Positions 25,854 through 34,764 of a stretch of DNA of 35,119 nt are shown one piece after another. The stretch is taken from the NCBI RefSeq assembly GCF_014696315.1, contig NZ_JACJPX010000080.1, forward strand, positions 1 through 35,119, read 5' to 3'. Both the position numbers and the translations under genes were made by a program. The stretch is from Calothrix membranacea FACHB-236 (GTDB lineage Bacteria; Cyanobacteriota; Cyanobacteriia; Cyanobacteriales; Nostocaceae). Within the stretch, counting starts at the first letter, position 1, and every line of letters begins with the position of its first letter. The notes beneath the pieces are model-generated. The model was not told the origin of the DNA, did no database searches, and saw nothing but the letters and a program-made list of their open reading frames with translations.

Positions 25854-28076
25854 TCAAATTTTGTACGCTGCTTTCACAAAAGCAGTAGAACTCATCCAAC
25901 TGACTGTTTGATTGAGCAAGGAGCGCATAAATAGCTCATTGAGAGAATGTATTTCAAGAGATGTCAGATTCTGAGCTAGTCGCTCACCGTAACTGGGTCG
26001 ATTTGCATTAGCTCTAAACAAGCGCTCAATAAAGCCTGAGGTAATGTGTATTGGTGTTGTGTTCTGCTCAACTGATACTTCTACTGCTAACCCTGCATCT
26101 TCAAAAGCGTGCTGCAAATCAAAAGCATCCCAGTTCAACATCGGGTCTGATTGATTTGAGTAGATAGCTTCTTCAGCCATAACTAAACGCTGATACAATT
26201 TTTTATCCAACTTTTCTGGCTCAATTAATCGATAAAGCCTTTGTGTGTGGCGTGGTATCGACTCTGCCAGCAGTATTTTTCCCGACGAAGGCAGTAATTT
26301 AGCTATGATTTGGGCTGCCATCGCTTTATCCGTTTGGGCAAACAATACATTGCGACCAATAATATAGTCAAAGATTACTCCTGGCTTTTGTGAAGCTAAC
26401 ACAGCAGGTAACTCAATGATTTGAGCATTTAATATTACTGGACGCATCAGTTCTGGAAGTGCTGCTGCTTGTTCCATGAGAGCAAGAGCATCATTTTGGG
26501 TATGAACACAAGCATAAACTCCACCTTCTGGTACGCGGCGGATTGCTTCCCAGGTGAGTAGGCCACTACCTGCATTTAAATCTAGTACCAGATGATGACG
26601 CTGTAATTGAGCTAAGTTGAAAATGCGATCGCGTACTGTTGCTAATTGCCTGCCTACTTGCGAAAGAGTACGTTGTATCCATGATTCAGTAGTTTGATCA
26701 ACACTGCCATAAGTTAGTATTTCTAGCGGAGCAACACCAATTCCCTCTAGTAAAGCAGCTAATTGAGCTTCACGGCGGCTGGCAACTTGAGTATTAATTT
26801 TTTCCTCAAATCCCTGCATTGATGGCTGATAAAATACTTGTCCTTGCAAGTTAGCAGGCAAGTATTGCTGCGCTACCCAATGGTCTCGGTAAGCGTGAGG
26901 GTATAGATAGCCTGCTCCATGCCCAAATCCTTTTTTATCTCGATTAGCATCTTTGAGATGATTGGGGATATCTGCTGACATTTCGCTCTCAACAGCTGCC
27001 AAAGCATCGAAAAAGCCCATAATGCTGTTGGACTTGGGTGCAGTTGCCAAATAAAGTGTTGCTTGCGCTAGGTGATATCGTCCTTCAGGCATACCGACGC
27101 GATCAAATGCTTCAGCGCAAGCATTGACTACAACAACAGCATTGGGTTCAGCTAGTCCCACATCCTCACTAGCCAGAATCAACATTCTGCGGAAGATAAA
27201 GCGTGGGTCTTCACCTGCGTACACCATTTTCGCCAGCCAGTACAGTGCTGCATCAGGATCTGAGCCGCGTAAGCTTTTGATAAAGGCACTAATGGTATCA
27301 AAATGAGCATCGCCTTCTTTATCGTATAAAACAGCTCGCTGCTGAATCGATTCTTCGGCGACGGCTAGGGTGATATGAATGACATCATTGGAATTAGCTG
27401 ATGTCGTCTCTACAGCTAATTCCAAAGCATTCAATAGTGAACGAGCGTCGCCATTGGCAACATTAACTAGGTGAGCTAACGCATCATCATCAATCTGCAC
27501 TTTCAGCTTGCCATAACCACGTTGAGAATCATTTAGTGTTTGCTCAACAATCCGGTACAAGTCTTCATCCTTTAATGGTTGAAGCTGAAAAATCCGGGAA
27601 CGACTGACTAGCGCTTTATTAACTTCAAAATAAGGATTTTCCGTGGTTGCACCAATTAAAATGACTGTGCCATTTTCTACCCACGGCAGCAGTGCATCTT
27701 GTTGCGACTTATTGAACCGATGGACTTCATCCACAAACAGGATAGTCCTGCGGTTGTGGAATTTGCGTTGCTCTTGTGCGGTTTCAATGGCGGCGCGAAT
27801 TTCTTTAACTCCAGAGAGTACGGCATTGATAGCAATAAAATGCGCGCGAGTTGTATTAGCTATCACACGCGCCAAAGTTGTTTTACCAGTGCCTGGTGGC
27901 CCGTAGAAAATTAGTGAGGATAGTTGGTCTAAACTAATGGCACGTCGCAGAAGCCTTCCTTGCCCAAGGATATGGTCTTGACCAACAAATTCATCAAGAA
28001 TCAAAGGTCGCATTCGGGCTGCGAGTGGAGCTTCCACTGCTGTGACTTGGGCTAAATGCTGATCGAATAAGTCCAT
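25854..28076 (-). CDS. rarA: RarA-type AAA+ ATPase fused to a methyltransferase-like domain
   Basis: 740 residues. The N-terminal half is RarA/MgsA (replication-associated recombination protein): Walker A GPPGTGKT (59-66), Walker B FVDEVH (114-119), sensor 1 IGATTENP (141-148), arginine finger segment SRSRIF, and the C-terminal clamp region GHGAGYLYPHAYRDHW. RarA acts at stalled forks and double-strand ends with SSB. The second half (about 480-740) starts with a Rossmann glycine motif, VLDLNAGSGLLTWEA (about 493-507), and looks like an S-adenosylmethionine-dependent methyltransferase fold. Cyanobacterial RarA proteins commonly have this extra domain, whose function is unknown. It ends 25 bp before the parC-like repeats and is upstream of the ParM-like gene on the same strand. 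RarA is usually chromosomal, so its position between two partition systems is notable. Confidence 0.9.
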   Translation of the reverse strand: MDLFDQHLAQVTAVEAPLAARMRPLILDEFVGQDHILGQGRLLRRAISLDQLSSLIFYGPPGTGKTTLARVIANTTRAHFIAINAVLSGVKEIRAAIETAQEQRKFHNRRTILFVDEVHRFNKSQQDALLPWVENGTVILIGATTENPYFEVNKALVSRSRIFQLQPLKDEDLYRIVEQTLNDSQRGYGKLKVQIDDDALAHLVNVANGDARSLLNALELAVETTSANSNDVIHITLAVAEESIQQRAVLYDKEGDAHFDTISAFIKSLRGSDPDAALYWLAKMVYAGEDPRFIFRRMLILASEDVGLAEPNAVVVVNACAEAFDRVGMPEGRYHLAQATLYLATAPKSNSIMGFFDALAAVESEMSADIPNHLKDANRDKKGFGHGAGYLYPHAYRDHWVAQQYLPANLQGQVFYQPSMQGFEEKINTQVASRREAQLAALLEGIGVAPLEILTYGSVDQTTESWIQRTLSQVGRQLATVRDRIFNLAQLQRHHLVLDLNAGSGLLTWEAIRRVPEGGVYACVHTQNDALALMEQAAALPELMRPVILNAQIIELPAVLASQKPGVIFDYIIGRNVLFAQTDKAMAAQIIAKLLPSSGKILLAESIPRHTQRLYRLIEPEKLDKKLYQRLVMAEEAIYSNQSDPMLNWDAFDLQHAFEDAGLAVEVSVEQNTTPIHITSGFIERLFRANANRPSYGERLAQNLTSLEIHSLNELFMRSLLNQTVSWMSSTAFVKAAYKI

Positions 28077-28493
28077 AAATTAACAAATTTTGTAGAACCA
28101 AATTTAGAAAATCTGAGTCATCAAAAAAGCCCGGTTTGTGCAAGATTATAAAAAATCTTTGCAACTAGACCGCGCTTTTTGACAATATCAACTGTAAATT
28201 GAGTTACTCTAGCTCAACACCTGTAAGGATTACTCATTGCCTATATATTGTTTTCCACTGTGAATAGAGAGCGGAATGATTAGAAAAATAATGTGCTGGC
28301 ATTACATCTGCTCATTATATTGACACTCCCCCGTTTATAAAACCTACTGTGTATAAATAAGTCGGTTAGAAACCGGGAGCTTTGCACATCACACCTGTAA
28401 CTGAAATTTTCAGGCTATGTTACTTCCATTGTTTATGTCTGCTTGAAGTTAATTAGCAACATTCCGTTGGCTTTCAAAGTAGCAAAATTAAAT
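28077..28493. other. intergenic region between ParB and RarA genes
   Basis: About 415 bp. It contains the bidirectional terminator-like hairpin at 28123-28180 and must contain the RarA promoter or leader. The nonamer CACCTGTAA occurs twice (near 28218 and 28390). Nothing else is recognised. Confidence 0.5.
28123..28180. terminator. bidirectional terminator-like hairpin
   Basis: An imperfect long hairpin: arms AAAAAGCCCGGT...GTGCAAGATT and AATCTTTGCAA...ACCGCGCTTTTT around an A-rich loop. The arms end in A-runs and T-runs, so read in either direction a GC-rich stem foot is followed by a T-tract. On the minus strand it could end the parA-parB transcript, about 310 bp past its last stop and 43 bp before the RarA start. 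Confidence 0.65.
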
Positions 28494-29606
28494 TTAAGCA
28501 TTGAGCACTTTAGAAAGCGCTACTAACTTTTGTTCTAGTAGTGTTCGTAACTGTTGAAGCTGTTCAGGGCTAGCTTCCTGTAGCGAATCTTCAGATAGTT
28601 CCTTTATTTTTTGAATTACAACTTTCACTTCTTTTGATTCAGATTTTTTGTGCTTTAAATATTTATCCTTAATTGCTTTAATCAGTTCACGGGTTTCTGG
28701 GACTGTCAAGTTTTCGTTTAATACTTTATTTGTGGCGGCAATTCGCTCAGAGATTGCGTGTTCTTCTTTTATGTCAAGTCCTTTTGCTGAAAGTGTTGCC
28801 AATGCTAAAGCATGAGCGCCCTTTAAGCCCCTTTGCCTAATTGCATCTTTCAAATCTTGAGGTAAGAATAGCATTGGCATAAGATTAGTTTTTACAGAAC
28901 TAGGATTTAAGCCTAGTTCTAAGAGTACTAAAAGTAGACTTTGCTCTGTATCTATAACTCCTAACTGTTCTAAACCTTGTTGCTGCTTTTCAGTACTAAC
29001 ATTGATGAGATGTGTTAGTTCTTTACTGTTACCATCTCTTTCTATTCGTTTAAGTACTGTTCCTAAGAGCGTAAATATTTCATCTATTGTTAAATCTGTA
29101 GACTTAGTTACTTCTTTAAATACCGCCTCTGCCTTATCTAAAGGGTTTAAATCCTCAAAACCAAGAAAAGTAATAAGTGCAGATTGGGTTAAGTCTTTAG
29201 GCATTGGAACCACTACAGCGCGAATGGTTTTCCATCCTAGAACCTTTGCACCCTCAGTACGCAGTTGACCATCAAGCAGCATATAGCGTCCGTTTTCCTG
29301 AAGTACTAGAATAACTGAGGAAATTTGCCCATGCTTTTTGAGTAAACGTGCTTTCGCTTGAATTGATTCTGATGTAATTGTTTGCCGAGGTTGGTTGGGG
29401 TTGGGATCAATTAGGTCTAAGTCAATTTCGACTTCTCCTGATTGATTTTGTAACTGTTCTCGAAGTTTTTGCAGTTCTATTTCTAAATCTGGGGATTGGG
29501 TAGCTCTTAAGCGCTCTACTTCTGCCTGAAGTTCGGCAATTTTTTGTTCTTGATCTGTCTTTTGAATTGCACCACTGAATTTATCAGCAATTCTTGGTAA
29601 GGCCAC
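28494..29606 (-). CDS. parB: ParB-family partition protein, divergent
   Basis: 370 residues from a GTG at 29606, supported by AAGGAG at 29618-29623, 11 bp upstream. It is 2 bp after the parA stop, so the two are translationally close. Residues 17-56 form a heptad-like coiled coil (IAELQAEVERL...LQKLREQL). The ParB N-terminal domain covers about 58-135 with the signature NPNQPRQ (69-75). The usual GERR motif, which binds CTP in canonical ParB, reads GQLR here (113-116). Residues 150-330 are helical and should contain the DNA-binding part; the C-terminus is a charged helical region. By family knowledge it binds parS DNA and stimulates ParA. Whether this version binds CTP is doubtful. Confidence 0.85.
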   Translation of the reverse strand: MALPRIADKFSGAIQKTDQEQKIAELQAEVERLRATQSPDLEIELQKLREQLQNQSGEVEIDLDLIDPNPNQPRQTITSESIQAKARLLKKHGQISSVILVLQENGRYMLLDGQLRTEGAKVLGWKTIRAVVVPMPKDLTQSALITFLGFEDLNPLDKAEAVFKEVTKSTDLTIDEIFTLLGTVLKRIERDGNSKELTHLINVSTEKQQQGLEQLGVIDTEQSLLLVLLELGLNPSSVKTNLMPMLFLPQDLKDAIRQRGLKGAHALALATLSAKGLDIKEEHAISERIAATNKVLNENLTVPETRELIKAIKDKYLKHKKSESKEVKVVIQKIKELSEDSLQEASPEQLQQLRTLLEQKLVALSKVLNA

Positions 29607-29608
29607 GG

Positions 29609-30415
29609 TTATTTTTTCTCCTTTTTATCTTTGATTAAAGCTGCTAAATCGTCTGCTATTGGTTTGAAATCTTTACAAGCAGGGTGCTTGGGACGGTAGA
29701 CTTGTAAAGGCAAGCCGTGAGCGCTAGCATTTTTGAATTCATTCGAGTTACGAACTTTGGGGTAAAGCTTCAAGTGTAACTGATTGGCAATTTCTGGCAA
29801 TTGCTCCAAATATTGTCGATGCATTGCTACGGATTCATCATACATACTGGGTACAAAACCTAGAATTGGTGGTCTAGGGTCAAGATGTAATTCTTCTGCT
29901 GTGGAAATACACCATTCTACTAATTCAGCTGAACCTGAAATAGCTTTCATTTCTAATTGCACTGGTACCAAAATATGTGTTGACGCTGCCAAAGCATTGA
30001 CATTGAGCATCCCCAAGGTGGCTGGACAATCCAAAATTATTAAGTTATGGGGTAATGGAAAACTCTTGAGGCGATCGCTTAGTGCGTACTCTCCTCGTTT
30101 CCTAATTACCAATTCGTTTGCTATCTCAGCTAATAGTGGATGTCCTTGACAAACTTCTACATTGACATTGAAATCTTTCCAGACTGGAGCAAGAGACCAA
30201 TTTCCTTTGAAATCCTTCGATAAAACTTCTACTAAAGTCTTGGATGGTTCTGCTGGAGCTAGACCACAAAATACATCTAAAGAACGCTGTGGATCTAGAT
30301 CTATCATTGCTACTGAAAAGCCACGTCGGCTTATTTCATAAGCAAGATGTACACTAAGCGTAGTTTTCCCTACACCACCTGCATTTGCCAAAAGTGAGAT
30401 AACTATCTGCTTCAT
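29609..30415 (-). CDS. parA: ParA-family partition ATPase
   Basis: 268 residues from ATG 30415. Short plasmid type without an N-terminal helix-turn-helix domain. Motifs: Walker A region ANAGGVGKTT (10-19), A' MIDLDPQ (37-43), Walker B LIILDCPATLG (125-135). In the deviant Walker A motif (KGGVGKT) the first, signature lysine is replaced by Ala12; the phosphate-binding Lys17 is kept. ParA proteins form ATP-dependent dimers on DNA and move ParB-parS complexes. The gene starts 13 bp after a 22-bp palindrome (30428-30449), which probably autoregulates the operon or acts as parS. The first gene of a parA-parB operon. Confidence 0.88.
   Translation of the reverse strand: MKQIVISLLANAGGVGKTTLSVHLAYEISRRGFSVAMIDLDPQRSLDVFCGLAPAEPSKTLVEVLSKDFKGNWSLAPVWKDFNVNVEVCQGHPLLAEIANELVIRKRGEYALSDRLKSFPLPHNLIILDCPATLGMLNVNALAASTHILVPVQLEMKAISGSAELVEWCISTAEELHLDPRPPILGFVPSMYDESVAMHRQYLEQLPEIANQLHLKLYPKVRNSNEFKNASAHGLPLQVYRPKHPACKDFKPIADDLAALIKDKKEKK
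29618..29623 (-). promoter_or_regulatory. ribosome binding site fixing the ParB GTG start
   Basis: AAGGAG on the minus strand inside the last codons of parA, 11 nt before the GTG at 29606. It is one of the few strong Shine-Dalgarno matches in the window and supports the non-ATG start. Confidence 0.65.
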
Positions 30416-30427
30416 AAGATTACTTTT

Positions 30428-30449
30428 TGTCGAATTTTAAAATTCGACA
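30428..30449. promoter_or_regulatory. 22-bp palindrome at parA start, putative parS/operator
   Basis: A perfect palindrome with arm TGTCGAATTTT and its exact inverse complement, no spacer. It ends 13 bp before the parA ATG, where it would overlap the promoter or leader. A related copy is at 30696-30721. It is likely the site bound by ParB (parS) or by the partition proteins for autoregulation. It does not match the classical chromosomal parS consensus as I know it. Confidence 0.7.
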
Positions 30450-30695
30450 TCACTCTATTAAATATTTACTTTTAAAGATGTTTCTGGTGAAAACGCCCTT
30501 AATTGAGACAATTGTTTTTAGAACTAAGATAGGCAGTTGTGTCTGCTACCATATCATGTCTTACTAGAAGTGCATAGCTACTATTTTGACCTCTAAGAAT
30601 TGTCAAAGTAATCCCAACATATTAAAAAGCTACAACATTTGATTAGAATAAATGCTGGCAAAATCAATATTATAACTACCACTGAAACTTTTTCT

Positions 30696-30721
30696 GATGT
30701 CGTATTTTAAAATACGACATC
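30696..30721. promoter_or_regulatory. 26-bp palindrome, second putative parS/operator
   Basis: A perfect palindrome with arm GATGTCGTATTTT and its inverse complement. Its inner 22 bp differ from the palindrome at 30428-30449 by one base in each arm (A to T at the sixth position). The compensating change keeps perfect symmetry, which points to selection for a dimer-binding site. It lies 61 bp past the end of the helicase pseudogene. Confidence 0.7.
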
Positions 30722-30781
30722 TCAGAAATCTTAAATATACTCATCTTATTAGAATTGCTCTTGGGATTGCTTGTTAGCGTT

Positions 30782-33635
30782 CTACGCTACTTGGCTGATT
30801 GCATCCAACAAAAACAAACCCAAGTCTTTATGCAGTGCTTCATTATGCTGCGGACAACCAGTTGAATGTAAACACCTTGGACAACCCGCTTCACAATCAC
30901 ATTCAGCAGAAGAGCGCATATGCTTTAGCAGCGAAATTGGTCAAGTCAGAAAATATAGCTTCTGCTGCTCCATTACCACCTTCACAAGTGTCAAAAAAGT
31001 AGCCAATTGTTCTAGTTTCTTTTTGCGTAACTATTCCATCCACATCTAGGCTAGAGGACAAAACTACCAGGGGTACAGCTTTTACTATCTGGTGTTGGAT
31101 GCTATGGACTGCTGTAAAATCAGCACTACTAGTCCATAGTGTTTGATATTGTTCAGGAACTTCACCTCCTGTGGATGTTATGATCTCTTGTTTGTATTTG
31201 TTGACTTGTACTTGTATCACTTTTTGTAGGGGTTCATTTATTTCTACCAGTACGCAGGGCGCTTGGTATTTTGTAACATATGGCTCCTCAAATGCTACTT
31301 CTGACTGAAGTTTTGTTACTTCAGCTGCTCCTAGAGGATGCCTACACAAGGAACAAGTTTTCCCTTCAAGCGGTTTTTTGTAGTTACCACAACGCTGATT
31401 TTTACAAGTCATCCCGTAAGTGCGTTTCATCAACCGATAACCTGTAACAGAATTAGTAATTTCTCCCCAAACAAGGGTTAAACGCAACCGAGCATCTTTG
31501 ATTTTAGTGGGGATAATTTTGGATTCTGCCAATGTAGAAAGTGGTTGAATATCTAATTCTGATTCGGCTTCAGTAAATAAATCTGTATCTTTACCTAGAT
31601 AAGCTAGTAATGCTTCTCCTTTCTCTTCATTTAGACTTTCGCTGCGGTAGGCTATTAACTCGCCGCTGTCATCTTGTACCATATATACAGCTTGCGGAAA
31701 TACCTCCCGATGGGCAAGCGAAAGTGACATAATTTCTAAAATTTCGCCTGTGTGCTTCTCAATTAAAGAAATCGAGGTTTGAGGGCTGCTTCTGAGGTTG
31801 ATGACTTTGTGCGGATAACCTCTTCCCCAAAGTTTTCCATTATTACTCAGAAAAATTTTGTTTTGTTGTAAAAGAGAACCTGCAACTGCGTCGGCGGCTT
31901 TTCCGAAACGGCTATTGAGTTCCTTTAAAGCCAGACTACTTTCGATGCAGCCGCATTCTAAATGTTTGCCTAGAATTGTGGGATAGTCTGGGTTAAAAGC
32001 AGCAGATTCAACTTCTCCCGATAATAACTGTTCGCTATGCCGAGTGTAGAATACATCAATAGGATTTTGTCCCAAGGGTAGATAAATTACAAGTCCATGC
32101 TGCTTGCGTCCGGCTCTTCCTACTCGTTGCCAAAATGACATTAAACTACCCGGAAACCCACGCAGTAAACAGCAGTCTAGCTCAGGTAGATCAATTCCCG
32201 CTTCCAAGCTAGAGGTTGAGATAATTACTTTAATTTGTTCAGCTTGCAGTTTTTGAATAATCTCCCGGCGGCGTAGACGCGAAGCGGCTTGTCGTCAGAC
32301 ATCGCCTGTCAAGGAACTGTAGAACACCGCAACCTTGCTTGTTAAATAACCTAACCCAAGGCGTTGTGTTTCTCTTTGAATTAATCCTAATAAACCTTTG
32401 ACGGCAGCACGAGAGTTACAGAAGACAATGCCACTGAGATTATGCTGCAACCAGGAAATCACAATTTTGGCAGCTTCAACATTAGCTGCACTATTGGGAG
32501 CAAGGCATAACAGGGTACGTCCAGCATTGGCCGCACCACTACGTTCAATTAAGTGTAGTCTTTGAGGTTGCTGGATTCTGCCACTAAAGCGCAATGCCAT
32601 CTCTTGGGGATTACCAATTGTGGCACTAGAGCAGATAAATTGTAGCCTCTGGGAATTACCGCCAACAGCATCAACTGCTAACCTTAGCCGCCGCATTAAA
32701 TTAGCAAAGTGCGCGCCAAAAGCACCAATATAGGTGTGGCTTTCGTCAATTACACAGTAACGCAACTGTCTTAAAAACTGCCGCCATCCTTCTCCCTCAT
32801 CTCGCCGCCGCACATTGTAAAGATAGTGATGCAATAAGTCGGGACTGACTGCCAAGATGTTTGGTGGATTAGGAATAAACAAGCGCTGCCGTTCGGATGT
32901 GGGTGTATCGCCCGTCATTAATGCGAGTTTGATACGGTTGTTGGGCATTGCCTTAACGAGCGATTGTAACTTTCGCATTTGGTCGAGGGCTAATGCCTTG
33001 AGTGGGAAAATATATAATGCCGTTGTTTGCGGTTGCTTAATACAGGATTCGAGGATGGCGAGATTGTAGCACAGCGTCTTTCCGCTGGCTGTGGGCGTGG
33101 TAATACTTAGGTCAAACCCAGCACGTAATTTTGTCAGAGCTTCTAGTTGATGAGAATAAATGTTGGTGATACCGTTATTTTGCAACGCCAAACGTAAAGC
33201 AGGCGGTAAATCGCTGGGTACGGGGTGAACTATCCCTTGGTGAGGATTTTTAATATCCACCGCTGTAATGTTTGTAATTAGCTCTTGAGCAACAGACTGA
33301 AACGCTAGGTGAGGGATTTTTTGAATGTGTTCAGAAATTGTTGTGATTGCAGCGTTGTCTTCTTCAAGAAAAGTTTTAGAAGAAACCAAGTTGGCATTAC
33401 TTGATTTAATGGCTCCAATCGAAATTGCGTGTTCCCAATCCTCAAATTGAGTTGGTTTCACCTCTTCTACAAACTTAACAATCAACCGTCTGCCTAATAC
33501 TGCCATTACCTCCCCAACTCCATACTCTGGCGAGTAAATGTGTTTGCCAGGATTTAACCATTCGGGTGATTCTGGAATAGTTTGGTTAGCGGCGCGGATG
33601 ATAGCGGCGTAATCAGTAGGTTTAGATTCAGTCAC
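30782..33635 (-). pseudogene. DEAD/DEAH helicase with DUF1998 (MrfA/YprA-like), broken
   Basis: Intact start at ATG 33635. The N-terminal part has an SH3-like GVGEV...IVKF segment (about 39-55), Walker A TPTASGKT (180-187), DESH (297-300), SAT (337-339) and VFCNSRAAV. It stops at TGA 32295-32297, inside a 27-nt insertion (32274-32300) derived from a small dispersed repeat. The same frame then continues through STSSLEAGIDLP and QRVGRAGR (motifs V and VI) to a four-cysteine cluster CKNQRCG...CSLCRH and CEGGNGA. A second stop is reached at 30903. A 1-nt shift at about 30910-30925 restores the expected DUF1998 end ECDCEAGCPRC...GCPQH and a stop at 30782. The family comprises ATP-dependent DNA repair helicases. 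Alternative: two separate products (32295-33635, and 30903-32207 from a TTG), which would split the motor domain. Confidence 0.85.
32271..32305. repeat. small dispersed cyanobacterial repeat inside the helicase gene
   Basis: The plus strand here begins GCGTAGACGCGAAGCGG and ends GTCAGACATCGC. This resembles the short repeated elements I know from Nostoc-type genomes, built from GCGTAGACGC, GAAGCGGCTTGTCG and AGACATCGC blocks. It interrupts the helicase between the codons for LTGD and RREIIQ. The inserted part is 27 nt, so the frame is kept, but it contains TGA. Confidence 0.75.
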
Positions 33636-33862
33636 AAAACTAGATTTTTGCTACTGGTGCTACTCGTCAGTATATCTCTAGTGACAACTCTCCCGCTAAC
33701 CACAAGCGATGTAACAGGAGCATTTATTAGCAGCAACACAAAGCTTACTTGTGTAAGTTTGCTGGTTAAAAATTATGATTGAGAGAGGCTTGCTAGTAAA
33801 ATTGCTTGGAGATTCAAAAGCAATTCTGAAAAAATGCTCCTATCAGCATAGTGCAAAAAATT

Positions 33863-34387
33863 ATGGGTAAAACTAAAAAATCAGAAAATGTTGCTAAAAA
33901 AGTAGTTAACTCTTCTGCAGATGGGTTATATGTGCTGGATGTATTTTTAATTGATGGCCCCATTACCGAGGAGTTTATTGCTGATAATCCAGTAGTGTCT
34001 CGAACTATTGAGATTAAAGGCAGTAATACTTTGGAGGAGCTTCATAAAATCATCTTCAAGGCATTCGACCGCGAAGAAGAGCATATGTATGAATTTCAAA
34101 TTGGTGGAAATGGCCCGCAAGATCCAAATGCCAGAAGGTACGGTTTGAAACAAGCATTTTCCAGTTCTGGTTTGACACCAACGCCTACAGGCGATGTTTC
34201 TAGTACTTCAATTGCTGATCTAAGCTTATCAATTGATGAGGCTTTTGGTTACTGGTTCGATTTTGGGGATGATTGGTGGCACCAGATTAACGTCACAAAC
34301 ATCTTAGACAAGGCCCCTGCGGGCAAATATCCCAGAATTAGCAAGCGCATTGGAGTTAGCCCTCCTCAATACGCGGATTTTGATTAG
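33863..34387 (+). CDS. plasmid pRiA4b ORF-3-like protein
   Basis: 174 residues from ATG 33863; a GTG at 33851 would add four residues, and no ribosome binding site clearly decides. The core matches the pRiA4b ORF-3 family: LEELHKIIFKAFDREEEHMYEFQIG (about 57-81), a loop, then FGYWFDFGDDWWHQINV (about 128-144). The family is common on plasmids and mobile DNA; its function is unknown. The conserved YxFDFGDxWxH stretch is its hallmark. The C-terminus (YPRISKRIGVSPPQYADFD) is cut short relative to longer members, which often continue with a GxxPPED-type region. It is the only clear plus-strand gene, divergent from the helicase pseudogene, with a shared 220-bp promoter region. Confidence 0.85.
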   Translation: MGKTKKSENVAKKVVNSSADGLYVLDVFLIDGPITEEFIADNPVVSRTIEIKGSNTLEELHKIIFKAFDREEEHMYEFQIGGNGPQDPNARRYGLKQAFSSSGLTPTPTGDVSSTSIADLSLSIDEAFGYWFDFGDDWWHQINVTNILDKAPAGKYPRISKRIGVSPPQYADFD

Positions 34388-34491
34388 TATGTCTCTTCAA
34401 ATGTACGGAGTTGTTTTAGAAATCAACACTAGTCCTATATTGCAACTATACAAAAGTACAATAGTTGTTGCAACTAACCATAGAGAAAATA

Positions 34492-34764
34492 TCAATCACA
34501 AAAATTATCAATACGTAAATCTCGCCAGATGTCAGAAACCTGCCAACCAGTGTTACCTACAGACTGGAGAACTGGAGCGTCTTGCACTGGAGCGTAGACG
34601 TGAAGATATTCTCTTGATTGGCTTTCTACCTCCAAGTCTGGCTGCGGCTCAATGATAGGTTCATCAGCAGAGACTGTCTCTGTGGGAGCAACTTCCTCAA
34701 CTGCTGGCTGTGAAGTAACAGACTTTTTGACAATCAGTAGTTCCGGTTTTTTGATAGGTTTCAT
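34492..34764 (-). CDS. small acidic Pro/Glu-rich protein, uncertain
   Basis: 90 residues from ATG 34764, with GAG about 10 bp upstream as a weak ribosome binding site. It begins basic (MKPIKKPELLIVKK), runs into a low-complexity Ala/Pro/Glu/Val stretch (residues 18-48) and ends in a more ordered segment, NTGWQVSDIWRDLRIDNFCD. No domain is recognised. Composition is protein-like and the strand agrees with most of the window. A frame on the opposite strand overlaps it and looks less natural. Could be spurious. Confidence 0.4.
   Translation of the reverse strand: MKPIKKPELLIVKKSVTSQPAVEEVAPTETVSADEPIIEPQPDLEVESQSREYLHVYAPVQDAPVLQSVGNTGWQVSDIWRDLRIDNFCD

Larger units (their letters stand above)
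30416..30781. other. parA upstream region with two palindromes
   Basis: About 365 bp between the broken helicase gene and parA. It is bounded by two related palindromes (listed separately) some 250 bp apart. The AT-rich part in between should contain the parA promoter. No gene is seen. Confidence 0.5.

Noticed and set aside
30903-32207. independent helicase C-terminal gene with its own start
   Set aside because: The start would be a TTG in the middle of motif V, without a ribosome binding site, and the frame is continuous with the upstream half apart from the single TGA.
34350-34655. 101-codon open frame on the plus strand
   Set aside because: It overlaps the end of the pRiA4b ORF-3-like gene and the opposite-strand small gene; composition looks random.
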